From Rhodoferax sp. (GTDB taxonomy: Bacteria > Pseudomonadota > Gammaproteobacteria > Burkholderiales > Burkholderiaceae_C), in contig NZ_JAAFIX010000007.1 in the NCBI RefSeq assembly GCF_013297935.1, forward strand, positions 62,001 to 126,000: DNA of 64,000 nt, read 5' to 3'. Below the pieces are notes generated by a model that was not told the DNA's origin, made no database searches, and saw only the letters and a list, made by a program, of their open reading frames with translations. Positions 16,569-24,920 of the stretch are shown here, piece by piece. The position numbers and the translations under genes were made by a program. Position 1 is the first letter of the stretch, and each line of letters starts with the position of its first letter.

Positions 16569-16983
16569 CAGGCTTGCGCGACTCTGCGGCCCGCTCGGCA
16601 TAGCGGTTAAAGCGCCAGGAAGTGGCATCCAGGGTGATGCGACGCCAGGTGGCGCGCTTTTCTGCGGGGCCCATTTCCGGCCACAGTTGCACCTCTTCAA
16701 AGGTTCGCCCGCACCCTTTACACAGCTCATCCCCTTGGCTGGTGGAACAGATCGCAATGCAAGGTGTGTCCGGCGTCGACTCGTACCAGGTTTGCCAGGC
16801 CGCACGGGCCTTTGCCGGCATGCTGAATTCATCCGCCTCCGTCTCGTGATAGAAGACGAGGAGCGCATAGACCTCCGCCAGCGCACGGGTTGCGGCAGGT
16901 AGGGAAACACCATCTGGAGATGGCTCACGCGCCCGCCAGAAATTGATGGCCGATTCGATATCGGTGATGTGTATGCCCGCCAC
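16558..16983 (-). CDS. DUF3717 and DUF1289 domain protein
   Basis: The N-terminus, IHITDIESAINFWRAREPSP, is the DUF3717 block. The C-terminal half, PCIAICSTSQGDELCKGCGR followed by TFEEVQLW, is the cysteine-rich DUF1289 motif (C-x3-C...C-x2-C), a presumed metal site. The role is unknown. I place the start at GTG 16983, just before DUF3717, giving 141 residues; the frame is open to an ATG at 17040 but that extension is not family-like. The last codons and the stop lie in a dispersed repeat, which suggests that the repeat fixed the present C-terminus. Confidence 0.75.
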   Translation of the reverse strand: MAGIHITDIESAINFWRAREPSPDGVSLPAATRALAEVYALLVFYHETEADEFSMPAKARAAWQTWYESTPDTPCIAICSTSQGDELCKGCGRTFEEVQLWPEMGPAEKRATWRRITLDATSWRFNRYAERAAESRKPELL

Positions 16984-17152
16984 TGTGTCAACCCGCCTGT
17001 TGTGTCGAAAGGGAGGCGGATGATATACCCACATCCACAAACCAGCCGCACTAAGGCTTTCCGGCCAGCTTTCACACGGATTTGGAATGACCGCGGATGA
17101 TGCCCCTGGTCTCTATACGCCTACAAGTTTTGTTGTTATAGTCGCCTCACTC

Positions 17153-17264
17153 CGAAGGGGAGTAGCTCCAAGCGCCTGAAAGCGCTTCGACTGATCGTCA
17201 ATACGAAGCTCCGGCTTCCGGTCTGTCGGGGTTCCCATGCATGGGTTCCTGAGCAAGACCTTCG
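17153..17264 (+). promoter_or_regulatory. yybP-ykoY manganese riboswitch
   Basis: The 380 bp between the DUF1289 gene and the TerC gene hold the conserved yybP-ykoY aptamer. CGAAGG (17153-17158) pairs with CCTTCG (17259-17264) to close P1. GGGGAGTAGC follows P1 on the 5' side, GATCGTCAATACG and CCGGTCTGTCGGGG stand in the middle, and GAGCAAGACC closes the 3' side. These match the family consensus, whose ligand is Mn2+. It leads the TerC-family gene, a classical target. No U-run terminator follows the aptamer, so control is probably at translation initiation or by another structure. Confidence 0.92.
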
Positions 17265-17363
17265 ATTCGCGCCTTCTGCAGGCGGAGTCGTTGGCGCGGT
17301 TCTAAAAGCCGCATTAACCTCTTCACCAGCAGCAGCTTTACCCTGTCGTTGTTAGGAAATTCC

Positions 17364-18071
17364 ATGGAATTCATGTCCGCACCCTGGTGGTCTGCCTTAT
17401 TGACCATTGTGTTGATCGATCTCGTTCTGGCTGGCGATAACGCCATCGTCATCGCTTTGGCGGCTCGCAATTTGCCCCCCGCACTAAAGCAAAAAGCCAT
17501 CATTTGGGGAACCGTGGGCGCGATTGTGGTCCGCTCGGCGATGACCGTGGGCGTGGTGTGGCTCTTAAAGATCCCCGGGCTGATGCTGGTAGGTGGCTTG
17601 GGCCTGCTGTGGATTGCCTACCAACTCTTGGCTGATCAAGGCGACGGAGAACACGATGGCCCTTCGGCCAGCACCTTTTGGGGCGCCATGAAGACCATCA
17701 TCGTGGCCGATGCCTTGATGGGTGTTGACAACGTTTTGGGTGTTGCTGGTGCAGCCCATGGCGCAATGGATCTGGTCATCATCGGCTTGCTGATCAGCGT
17801 GCCGATCGTGGTGTTCGGTAGCAACGTGGTATTGAAACTGGTGGAGCGCTTCCCCTCGATCATCATGATTGGTGCGGCAGTGCTGGCCTTCACTGCGGCC
17901 AAGATGGTGGTCCATGAGCCTTGGTTGGTGTCGTTCTTCGGGACCGATACGGGTCTCAGCAGCACCCAAAGCATGACCCGTTGGGCCGTCTATGTGTTGG
18001 CGATTTTGGCCGTTCTGGGTGCAGGCTGGTTGAGCCAGAAGCGGAATGCCAAGGAAGACGCTGCTGCCTAA
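17364..18071 (+). CDS. TerC family membrane protein, probable Mn2+ exporter
   Basis: The 235-residue protein has about seven hydrophobic segments and the TerC/YjbE hallmarks: IDLVLAGDNAIVIALAARN in the first helices and DALMGVDNVLGVAGAAHG in the central part, where acidic residues in the membrane are thought to bind the metal. I start it at ATG 17364, six bases after AGGA; a TTG at 17349 is in frame. The yybP-ykoY riboswitch in its leader points to Mn2+ export, as shown for several TerC proteins, and expression should rise with Mn2+. Confidence 0.92.
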   Translation: MEFMSAPWWSALLTIVLIDLVLAGDNAIVIALAARNLPPALKQKAIIWGTVGAIVVRSAMTVGVVWLLKIPGLMLVGGLGLLWIAYQLLADQGDGEHDGPSASTFWGAMKTIIVADALMGVDNVLGVAGAAHGAMDLVIIGLLISVPIVVFGSNVVLKLVERFPSIIMIGAAVLAFTAAKMVVHEPWLVSFFGTDTGLSSTQSMTRWAVYVLAILAVLGAGWLSQKRNAKEDAAA

Positions 18072-18107
18072 AGGGCGCTCGTTAGGCCGAGTGCTATGCT
18101 GGGCCGT

Positions 18108-18458
18108 ATGAAGCTTCTAACAAAATGGTTCCTGTGCGCCGCTGCCTTGTTGGCGGTGGCACACCTCTACAGCGGTGTACAAGTGCAGAGTTTCAGCTCT
18201 GCACTGGTGGCCGCACTGGTGGTGGGCTTGTTCAATGCATTGCTCAGGCCGCTGCTGATTGTTTTGACCTTGCCGGTCACTGTGCTGACCTTGGGCCTGT
18301 TTCTCTTCGTCATCAATGCCATGATGTTTTGGTGGGCAGCAAGTTTGCTGGATGGCTTTACCGTGCGTGACTTCAGCGCTGCATTGCTCGGCTCGTTGAT
18401 GTACACCGCGGCCGGTATGGTGATCAACTCAGCGCTCGACCGCTTGTTCCCGAAGTAG
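18108..18458 (+). CDS. Phage holin family (PhageHolin_4_2) membrane protein
   Basis: This 116-residue protein has three or four closely spaced hydrophobic helices and the family stretch GLFNALLRPLLIVLTLPVTV with LGLFLFVINAMMFWW. Despite the family name these are common chromosomal inner-membrane proteins; no phage genes lie nearby. I start it at MKLLTKW (18108); a second ATG lies four codons upstream. Its 3' end overlaps the convergent protease gene by 30 bp. Confidence 0.85.
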   Translation: MKLLTKWFLCAAALLAVAHLYSGVQVQSFSSALVAALVVGLFNALLRPLLIVLTLPVTVLTLGLFLFVINAMMFWWAASLLDGFTVRDFSAALLGSLMYTAAGMVINSALDRLFPK

Positions 18459-19952
18459 TTGCTCCACTTGGCGGGTCCGCGCGTCGACAACAGATGCCTC
18501 GATGTGGTCCGCTTCCTTCAAACTGGTTTTTGCCAAGGATTGGGCGGCCTTCAGTCGCTCCAAGGCGGCCGTGTAGTCCAGTTGCGCCACGTTGACCTCT
18601 GCCTCTGCCCGCACTGCAGCAACAGTGCGCCCCTGCGCACTTCGGGCCTTGGCTAGTTGCTGCCACATGGCAGCGTCTCGCGGCTGCTCCAGCACCCACA
18701 GTTGGGCGGCATCTGCCGCAGCGTCTGCTCGACCAAACGCCACTTGAAGACCGACCCACATTAGCAACTCAGCGCGCGTCTTGGGCGGACGGTCAAAACC
18801 CAGTGCACTCAAAGCCTGATCATTTCGCCCGGCAGCCACCGCCAGCTCGGCACTGAGATAGCGCCATTGGTGCAGGGCAGGCCCATCACCTTGGACCGCA
18901 AGCATTAACGCATCGCGGTAGATGGCCGCCCTCTCATAGTTCCGCAGCTTCAGGGCCGCAAGGGTGGCGCCATAGAGTGAAGCAACCCTTTGCGGGGCGC
19001 TAACCTTCGCCAGCAAGGCAGGCTCTACCTCTGCAAACCAAGCCCGCAAGCCGTCGACCGAGGCATTGGACAACACGCGCGCACGGGCAGACACCATGCT
19101 GTGCTCCAGACTTGTGGTTGTGGTTGTGGCTGTAGGGCTCCCTTCAGGAATTCGAGATCGCATGTCTGCAATGCGCTCTGTGGTCAACGGGTGACTACGC
19201 AGGTAAGGAAAGTTCCCCGAGTCATTGTTCCGGTTGTTTTGCTGCAGCTTTTCGAACATGCTGACAAAACCTTGGGGCGCAAACCCTGCCTGGGTCGCAA
19301 CGGCAAAGCCGGTCCTGTCGGCTTCGCGCTCCATGTCGCGAGAAAAGTTCAGTTGCGATTGGGCCGCCGCGGCTTGACCGCCCACGATGACGGCATTGGC
19401 TCCGCCCGGGTTTTTGCTAGCGGCTAGGGCGCCCAAGATCATGGCCCCCACCAACCAAGGCGCTTGCTCGCTCTGGCGACTCATGAGGCGGGCAATGTGC
19501 CGCTGGGTGACGTGGCTGAGTTCATGCGCCAATACAGAGGCCAACTCATCTTTACTGGTCACGATTCCTACGAGTCCCGAATGAATACCGAAGTACCCCC
19601 CTGGGAGTGCGAATGCATTCACAGTGCGGTCCTTGCCTTGCAGCAATTGCCAAGCAAAGCCTGCATCCAACTCAGGAGATATTTCGCCACGCGTACGCGC
19701 CGCACTCATGAGCGGCTGCCATATCGCATGCAAATAGTCCCCCATCACGGGGTCATCGATGTAATCCGGATCGCGGTAGAGGTCGCGTGCGATGCGGTCA
19801 CCTAGGCGGCGCTCCTGCTGGATGGGGACTGATTCAAGATAATCTATCGGAGCAAACGGCTTGACTGACTCAACATGTTGTGACCCAACGGAAAAATGGA
19901 TGAACAATCCAAAAATCAGTGGAATGCGCCTCCTATTAAAAATATATCGCAT
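18429..19952 (-). CDS. BepA-like M48 metalloprotease with TPR domain
   Basis: BepA-type proteins degrade or help assemble outer-membrane proteins in the periplasm. The 507-residue sequence has an N-terminal export signal, a peptidase M48 domain with the zinc motif HELSH and the downstream EADR glutamate, and a C-terminal helical TPR-like region from about residue 300. IPIQQERR and GGYFGIHSG are also family-like. It is convergent with the holin-like gene. The adjacent 5' region toward pglL is short (42 bp) and shows no clear promoter. Confidence 0.9.
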   Translation of the reverse strand: MRYIFNRRRIPLIFGLFIHFSVGSQHVESVKPFAPIDYLESVPIQQERRLGDRIARDLYRDPDYIDDPVMGDYLHAIWQPLMSAARTRGEISPELDAGFAWQLLQGKDRTVNAFALPGGYFGIHSGLVGIVTSKDELASVLAHELSHVTQRHIARLMSRQSEQAPWLVGAMILGALAASKNPGGANAVIVGGQAAAAQSQLNFSRDMEREADRTGFAVATQAGFAPQGFVSMFEKLQQNNRNNDSGNFPYLRSHPLTTERIADMRSRIPEGSPTATTTTTSLEHSMVSARARVLSNASVDGLRAWFAEVEPALLAKVSAPQRVASLYGATLAALKLRNYERAAIYRDALMLAVQGDGPALHQWRYLSAELAVAAGRNDQALSALGFDRPPKTRAELLMWVGLQVAFGRADAAADAAQLWVLEQPRDAAMWQQLAKARSAQGRTVAAVRAEAEVNVAQLDYTAALERLKAAQSLAKTSLKEADHIEASVVDARTRQVEQLLREQAVER

Positions 19953-19994
19953 GAGACGACTTCAAATAAACGGGCACATCGTAGCGCAAATGCA

Positions 19995-21701
19995 CTACCT
20001 ATTTTCATTACCTAGACTCAACCAATCGACCCTCGAGAACTCAGAATCTATCAACCCTCTTCGTGTCAGTCCCTGTTTCACCGCATCACAATTAGAGGCT
20101 GGCACTACCTTGCATAGCCTCTCTACCCATAGCTTTGCTTCATCGACCCTGTGATTCAAAACAAGGGCTGTAGCGTATTTATAAACAACGCCCGTATTTG
20201 GATATTCTGTCGCCACTTTTCTCATCGTATCCAGCATCTGCTCGCTCATATTATGCGAAGGATTTATCCTAGCAAAATTAATGTATTCGGCCAGATGATT
20301 CAAGAGTACTACTTCTGGCGGCTTTGGAGGCGTCTCGGTCTTTATACCTGCCCACTCGTACCTAAGCTCCTGATAGCTAGCTTCTATGCGCAAGTAGTCC
20401 CTTGACACTAGAACAAAAATCGCAGTCGCCAAGACAACAAACAAGACCAGAAAATACTTAGACACATACACTATTGCACTTCGCCCGAGTCGAATATTGA
20501 TTGAACCAATCACCAATGCAACCGGAAAGAGGAAATAAGCATGATGGAGCGGCAACTCCAGCATCGCGTGATTCAAAATCACGACAATCATTAAAAGCAG
20601 AATAATACTCTCGTACGTACGCACGGCGCGAATAGAACTCCAAAGCCACACGGCTATATACATAGTAGCCATTGCTCCTAAAGGAATACCTACCCACAGC
20701 ACTAAATCGAGAAACAAATTATGCGAGTGAGCTACTACTACTCCGACAGTCGGGTGATTTGTTGCAATAGAGAGTTGGGCTGCTGCCAATTGATTCCAGC
20801 CATAGCCCCATAAAGGATTTTGGAGTGCCGCGTCCACGAACATCATCCAAATAGTAGGTCGCAACTCTCCTTGTACCCTCAAGATGTCAGGCGTATCTTC
20901 GGGAGAAAAATTCGATAATTTTCCTTCAATGTAGTCTGTGACAAAGAAGGAAGCCACAAAACATAGGGCGAGCGCGAAAGCAACCCAAAGTCGACGCCGG
21001 CTCTCCAGCAAATCGCGCCACAGCCAGCCTGATAAAGCCAAAAGGAAAAGTGCAATCCACGCAGTACGGGATTTCGTTAGGACGATACCGAAGATCAAAT
21101 AAAAAGCCGCAAACAACGCCACTCCGGTGCTTATACGGTAGCGTCTTTTGCACCATGCTATGGATAACAGACCACAGATTAAAAGCGTACCGAGGTCATT
21201 GGGCTGACCTAGGTTAGCAGCAGGTCTTCTGGATGCAGCACTGATAACCCAAATATCTAGATGCTCAAGGCCCAGCCACTGATAGATCTGCATCCCAACT
21301 GATATCAGTGCAGCCAGGCCGATGGCGAAAAATAGGCCATCGGCTAGTTGATTTGGGGCAACTCGCTCCCATTGGGCACCGAGTGCAACCAGCAGTGAAA
21401 AACCCAAGAGGTAAGCGCTACTTACCCATACAGTCCCTGACCACTCTATTAAATTTAGGCTGTATTGTATTGATGGAACAAGCGTTAAAGCAAACCCAAA
21501 CAGGGCGAATCCGTGCAGTCCGATATTGCCACTAGTGCTGCGTAGCACTGCAACACATGCCATCAACATCATCATGGAGACCCAAGCGTCCGCATGAAAT
21601 GTTGTCCATGGCATGTAATGATTTGGAAGTAACCATGTGCATGCCAAGGCTACGATCCAACACACTAAGCCAAGCCCCGAAAATGGTGTCCGTGTATTCA
21701 T
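19995..21701 (-). CDS. PglL/Wzy-type O-oligosaccharyltransferase (pilin glycosylation ligase)
   Basis: The 568-residue protein is rich in membrane helices (about eleven) with a large periplasmic loop, as in the Wzy_C/PglL_A superfamily. The loop has NPLWGYGWNQLAAAQLS and HSHNLFLDLVLWVGIP, the latter with the catalytic-type His-Asn-Leu block; GQPNDLGTLL is the PglL_A motif. A C-terminal soluble tail with a Wzy_C_2 pattern follows. It lies just downstream of pilA on the same strand, so glycan transfer to the pilin is the likely role. The base composition is more AT-rich than the neighbours, consistent with transfer or fast divergence. It is separated from pilA by a strong terminator. Confidence 0.85.
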   Translation of the reverse strand: MNTRTPFSGLGLVCWIVALACTWLLPNHYMPWTTFHADAWVSMMMLMACVAVLRSTSGNIGLHGFALFGFALTLVPSIQYSLNLIEWSGTVWVSSAYLLGFSLLVALGAQWERVAPNQLADGLFFAIGLAALISVGMQIYQWLGLEHLDIWVISAASRRPAANLGQPNDLGTLLICGLLSIAWCKRRYRISTGVALFAAFYLIFGIVLTKSRTAWIALFLLALSGWLWRDLLESRRRLWVAFALALCFVASFFVTDYIEGKLSNFSPEDTPDILRVQGELRPTIWMMFVDAALQNPLWGYGWNQLAAAQLSIATNHPTVGVVVAHSHNLFLDLVLWVGIPLGAMATMYIAVWLWSSIRAVRTYESIILLLMIVVILNHAMLELPLHHAYFLFPVALVIGSINIRLGRSAIVYVSKYFLVLFVVLATAIFVLVSRDYLRIEASYQELRYEWAGIKTETPPKPPEVVLLNHLAEYINFARINPSHNMSEQMLDTMRKVATEYPNTGVVYKYATALVLNHRVDEAKLWVERLCKVVPASNCDAVKQGLTRRGLIDSEFSRVDWLSLGNENR

Positions 21702-21762
21702 TAGACCTTCAACTCACCATACACACATTCGTGAACCATTCAGTTCAATTTGTTGCATCAAA

Positions 21763-21790
21763 AAAAAAGGTCCAGCAAAGGACCTTTTTT
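21763..21790 (-). terminator. Bidirectional intrinsic terminator after pilA
   Basis: Arms AAAAAAGGTCC and GGACCTTTTTT pair perfectly around the loop AGCAAA. On the minus strand the U-run follows the hairpin, 26 bp after the pilA stop. It should end most pilA transcripts before pglL. Confidence 0.9.
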
Positions 21791-21815
21791 AACTCCGTCG
21801 AGAAACTTTTACAAA

Positions 21816-22265
21816 TTACTTGCAGCTTGCTGGCAAGTACTTGTTTTCGATAGGAGTAGTAGTCGCGCCTGCGGCGGTCCCTTGACGGCAAACCCAAGCG
21901 ATTTGGCCACCAGACAGTGTTCCGACCATAGATAGCATTTTGCCTGCCAAGTTTGTGTCTGTAGCACCTGTTACTGTAATCGTACCGACAGTTGCGCTAC
22001 CTTGAGTATATGTAACGGCGGAAACCCACTTGGATGACTGCGCCACTGGGGTAAAACTTCCAGTTGCAGGCATTGCAGAAGATGCAGTTGCAGCTTCAAT
22101 CAGATCATTCTTGGCAGATGTGGCAGCCAAGACAATTTCAGATACTTTGGCACGCACGGTGTAATCTTGATAAGCTGGCAAAGCCACCGCAGCCAAAATA
22201 CCAATGATCGCAACCACGATCATCAGTTCGATCAAGGTAAAACCTTTTTGGATAGAACGCTTCAT
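21816..22265 (-). CDS. pilA: Type IV major pilin
   Basis: The 149-residue prepilin starts [15 protein letters not shown]: a short basic leader, the glycine before the prepilin peptidase cut, and Phe1/Glu5 of the mature protein. The hydrophobic N-terminal helix [18 protein letters not shown] follows, and the C-terminal disulfide loop is bounded by Cys in AWVCRQG and PASCK. Low-complexity Ser/Thr-rich sequence in the middle could carry O-glycans from the adjacent PglL-like ligase. I start it at ATG 22265, behind GGAG; the frame is open to 22298 without family support. A sigma-54 promoter lies upstream and a terminator downstream, so it is a separate, strongly expressed unit. Confidence 0.95.
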   Translation of the reverse strand: MKRSIQKGFTLIELMIVVAIIGILAAVALPAYQDYTVRAKVSEIVLAATSAKNDLIEAATASSAMPATGSFTPVAQSSKWVSAVTYTQGSATVGTITVTGATDTNLAGKMLSMVGTLSGGQIAWVCRQGTAAGATTTPIENKYLPASCK

Positions 22266-22298
22266 AAAAACTCCAGTTGGAAATGAGAGGCTTAGCAA

Positions 22299-22317
22299 TC
22301 AGCAGCTTTCATGCCAG
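22299..22317 (-). promoter_or_regulatory. Sigma-54 promoter of pilA
   Basis: On the minus strand the sequence is CTGGCATGAAAGCTGCTGA. It matches the RpoN consensus with GG and GC separated by ten bases. The start of transcription would be near 22290, giving a leader of about 25 bases with the GGAG site. RpoN-dependent pilA, driven by PilR, is established in other bacteria; pilS/pilR are not in the window. Confidence 0.8.
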
Positions 22318-22418
22318 CTGCAAAAGGCCTGAAAGCTGCAATTAGAGGCAGTTTTTACGACACGTTTGACAAAACCGTAGCCCTGCTTGCCGATAGAACG
22401 ACAATTTTGTCACTCCTT

Positions 22419-24839
22419 TCACTTAATGCACACCTGCCTCACCATCTTCAAGTCCGTCAGTCCCATGAGGATTTTTTCCATTCCGTCCATTTTTAGTGTT
22501 CGCATGCCACCCTGAACTGCGCAGCCGAACAGCTCCGCCACCCGGGCACGCTCTTGAATGAGTTTTTTAAGTTCATCGTCCGCGACCATGAGTTCGTGCA
22601 GGCCGATACGTCCTTTGTAGCCCGTCTTGTTGCATTTCTCGCAACCTACCGAGCGGTACAGCTTAAGCTCGCCCCCGCCGGCATAGGCCGCCTTCCATTG
22701 CTGAATGAGCTTTTGGCTCTCTTGCTCGTAGTTGTTTTTCCAAGCGTGGGTGTTTCTCAGTTCTTCAGCGTATTCCTTGCAGAATATTCGCAGTTCTTCT
22801 TCCGTCGGCACATAGGCCTCTTTGCAGTCACACAGTTTCTTTGCCAACCGTTGAGCGAGAATACCCAGCAGGGCGTCTGCAAAGTTGAAAGGGTCCATGC
22901 CCATGTCTAAGAGGCGGGTGATCGACTCAGGCGCAGAGTTGGTGTGTAGAGTGGAAAACACCATATGACCCGTCAGCGAAGCCTCCACGCCCATCGACAC
23001 AGTTTCTTTGTCACGTGACTCACCCACCATGATGATGTCAGGGTCTGCCCTAAGGAATGCGCGCATGACCAATGCAAAGTCGATTCCCGCCTTTTTGTTG
23101 ATCTGAACCTGGCGAAGCCCTTTTTGGGTAATTTCTACCGGGTCTTCCGCCGTCCATATTTTGGTGTCCGGGGTGTTGAGGAACTTGAGTATCGAGTGCA
23201 GGGTTGTAGTTTTGCCAGAGCCGGTCGGTCCGCAGACATAAAACAAACCATAAGGTTTGCTCACCGTTGCCTCTAGGCGGGTTTTGTTGTGGGCAGTCAA
23301 GCCCAGTTTCTCCAGAGGGATGGGCTCTCCCGCTGCCAAAATCCGCATTACGACGTCTTCTACGCCGCCAGCAGAGGGAATGGTCGCCACCCGGAGTTCA
23401 ATATCTAGTGGGCCATACTTCTTAAATTTGATTTTGCCGTCTTGCGGCTTTCGCCGCTCTGAAATGTCGAGATCACACATGATTTTGAGCCGTGTCACCA
23501 TGGCCTGCCGGAAGTGCGCCGGTACTTCTACATACGGTACCAGGCTGCCGTCAATCCGAAACCGAATACCGGTTTTGAATTTGCCGGGCATGGGTTCAAT
23601 GTGAATATCAGAAACTTTTTGGTGATACGCATCAATGATGACTTTATTGACAAACTTCACCAGTTCATTGTCCGCAGCGGCGGACTCCAATGACTCGTCG
23701 TTGCCGCCATCATCGATGGGTCCGCCATCCATGTCCGCCAGCAACTGATCGATCGTGCTCGTATCCGTGGTCGCACCAAAGAGCTGGGACAGCGTCTCCA
23801 AGAACTCGACCTGTGTCGTGACACGATAGGCGAACTTGCCAATTCGCGGAAACACCTGCGGCACTACCCGCGAGCCTTTAACTGCCTCAGGGTCAAGGCA
23901 CATGATGACCAACCCGTCAGGAGACTCCTCCAGCGGCACCCATCCCTGTTCTTCTAAGAATTCCCGCTTTAGCGGCCCGTGCAGCGCTTCGGATCGTATG
24001 CGCCCGTTATTTCGAGGCTCGTAGGGAACACCAAAGAACTGCGCCAGGCCATCGCCAATCTGCAACGGCAATAGGCCGGTTCTGCTAATAATTAAGGTCT
24101 CAAGCGGCTGGCCCTCATCCCGCGCTTCTTGGGCGAGTTGTTGCAGATCACTTTCTGTCATCAACCCCGCATTGACCAAGCCGTCGTAGCGCGTACGCTC
24201 GCGTCGTGGTCGCGCACCACTTGCACCCAGGCGCTGGCGGATTGCTGTGGCCAAAGTTTTGCAGAGCTCTGATACACCATCCAGCTCCAACTCTCCGAAG
24301 GGTTCATCGCTCTTGTTGTTAATAACCTGCAACACGCCATGAAGTACCTTGCCTTCGAGAATGGGCGCCACCATCATTTGCTTGGTTCTGTACCCTGATC
24401 GCTTGTCGACTTCTTTTAAAAAATTCAAAGATGGATGTATCCGTCGAAGCGCCTCCTCGTCGTACACATCAGAAAAATTCAACATGGTCTGGCTGTAGGC
24501 TGCATAGCCGGCCAGACTTTGCGGAGATATAGGTAGTTTCAGCTCCCGGCTGGTGTTGAGACCGGTTTTTACCTTAGAGACAATGGAAGCACCGTCTTCC
24601 GATACCGCATACAAGGTCAGCCGATCTGCATTGAGTAGTTTGCAAATCTCCTGGCTTGTCTCCAGCATGATCTGGTCCAGCTGTGCGGTTTCGTGGATAC
24701 GCGCAGTGACTTGATGGAGTTGGCGGTAGAACAGCGCCTCGAAGGTCATCCCACGTTTTTTAAGCGGCTGCTTCTGGGACTCAAAAAAGGCCTGCTCACT
24801 CAAAAACGACTTATCTGCGTTGACTGAAGAAGGGTTCAT
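22419..24839 (-). CDS. GAF-domain GspE/PilB-type assembly ATPase
   Basis: The 806-residue ATPase has an N-terminal GAF domain (about residues 40-200; ICKLLNADRLTLYAVSEDG), a T2SSE_N/MshEN-type domain (about 215-350), and the secretion-ATPase core with Walker A GPTGSGKTTT, the Asp-box EDPVEI, Walker B DPDIIMVGESRD and the His box. A tetracysteine zinc element, CDC then CEKCNKTG, ends the core. It powers assembly of a type IV pilus or type II pseudopilus from the cytoplasm. A GAF domain on such an ATPase is unusual and suggests control by a small ligand, perhaps the cyclic nucleotide made by the upstream CHASE2-cyclase. It starts 81 bp downstream of the cyclase gene on the same strand. No pilC or pilD is in the window. 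Confidence 0.9.
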   Translation of the reverse strand: MNPSSVNADKSFLSEQAFFESQKQPLKKRGMTFEALFYRQLHQVTARIHETAQLDQIMLETSQEICKLLNADRLTLYAVSEDGASIVSKVKTGLNTSRELKLPISPQSLAGYAAYSQTMLNFSDVYDEEALRRIHPSLNFLKEVDKRSGYRTKQMMVAPILEGKVLHGVLQVINNKSDEPFGELELDGVSELCKTLATAIRQRLGASGARPRRERTRYDGLVNAGLMTESDLQQLAQEARDEGQPLETLIISRTGLLPLQIGDGLAQFFGVPYEPRNNGRIRSEALHGPLKREFLEEQGWVPLEESPDGLVIMCLDPEAVKGSRVVPQVFPRIGKFAYRVTTQVEFLETLSQLFGATTDTSTIDQLLADMDGGPIDDGGNDESLESAAADNELVKFVNKVIIDAYHQKVSDIHIEPMPGKFKTGIRFRIDGSLVPYVEVPAHFRQAMVTRLKIMCDLDISERRKPQDGKIKFKKYGPLDIELRVATIPSAGGVEDVVMRILAAGEPIPLEKLGLTAHNKTRLEATVSKPYGLFYVCGPTGSGKTTTLHSILKFLNTPDTKIWTAEDPVEITQKGLRQVQINKKAGIDFALVMRAFLRADPDIIMVGESRDKETVSMGVEASLTGHMVFSTLHTNSAPESITRLLDMGMDPFNFADALLGILAQRLAKKLCDCKEAYVPTEEELRIFCKEYAEELRNTHAWKNNYEQESQKLIQQWKAAYAGGGELKLYRSVGCEKCNKTGYKGRIGLHELMVADDELKKLIQERARVAELFGCAVQGGMRTLKMDGMEKILMGLTDLKMVRQVCIK

Positions 24840-24920
24840 GACGATTCGTTTCTCATATTCATTAAGCTTCAGCTAGCGCGATTTCCAACAACCAAGTTGC
24901 CACCCCATGAACTTCAGCAG

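Noticed and set aside
18108-18458. Prophage, suggested by a holin-family protein
   Set aside because: No other phage genes lie nearby; this holin-named family is common in chromosomes.
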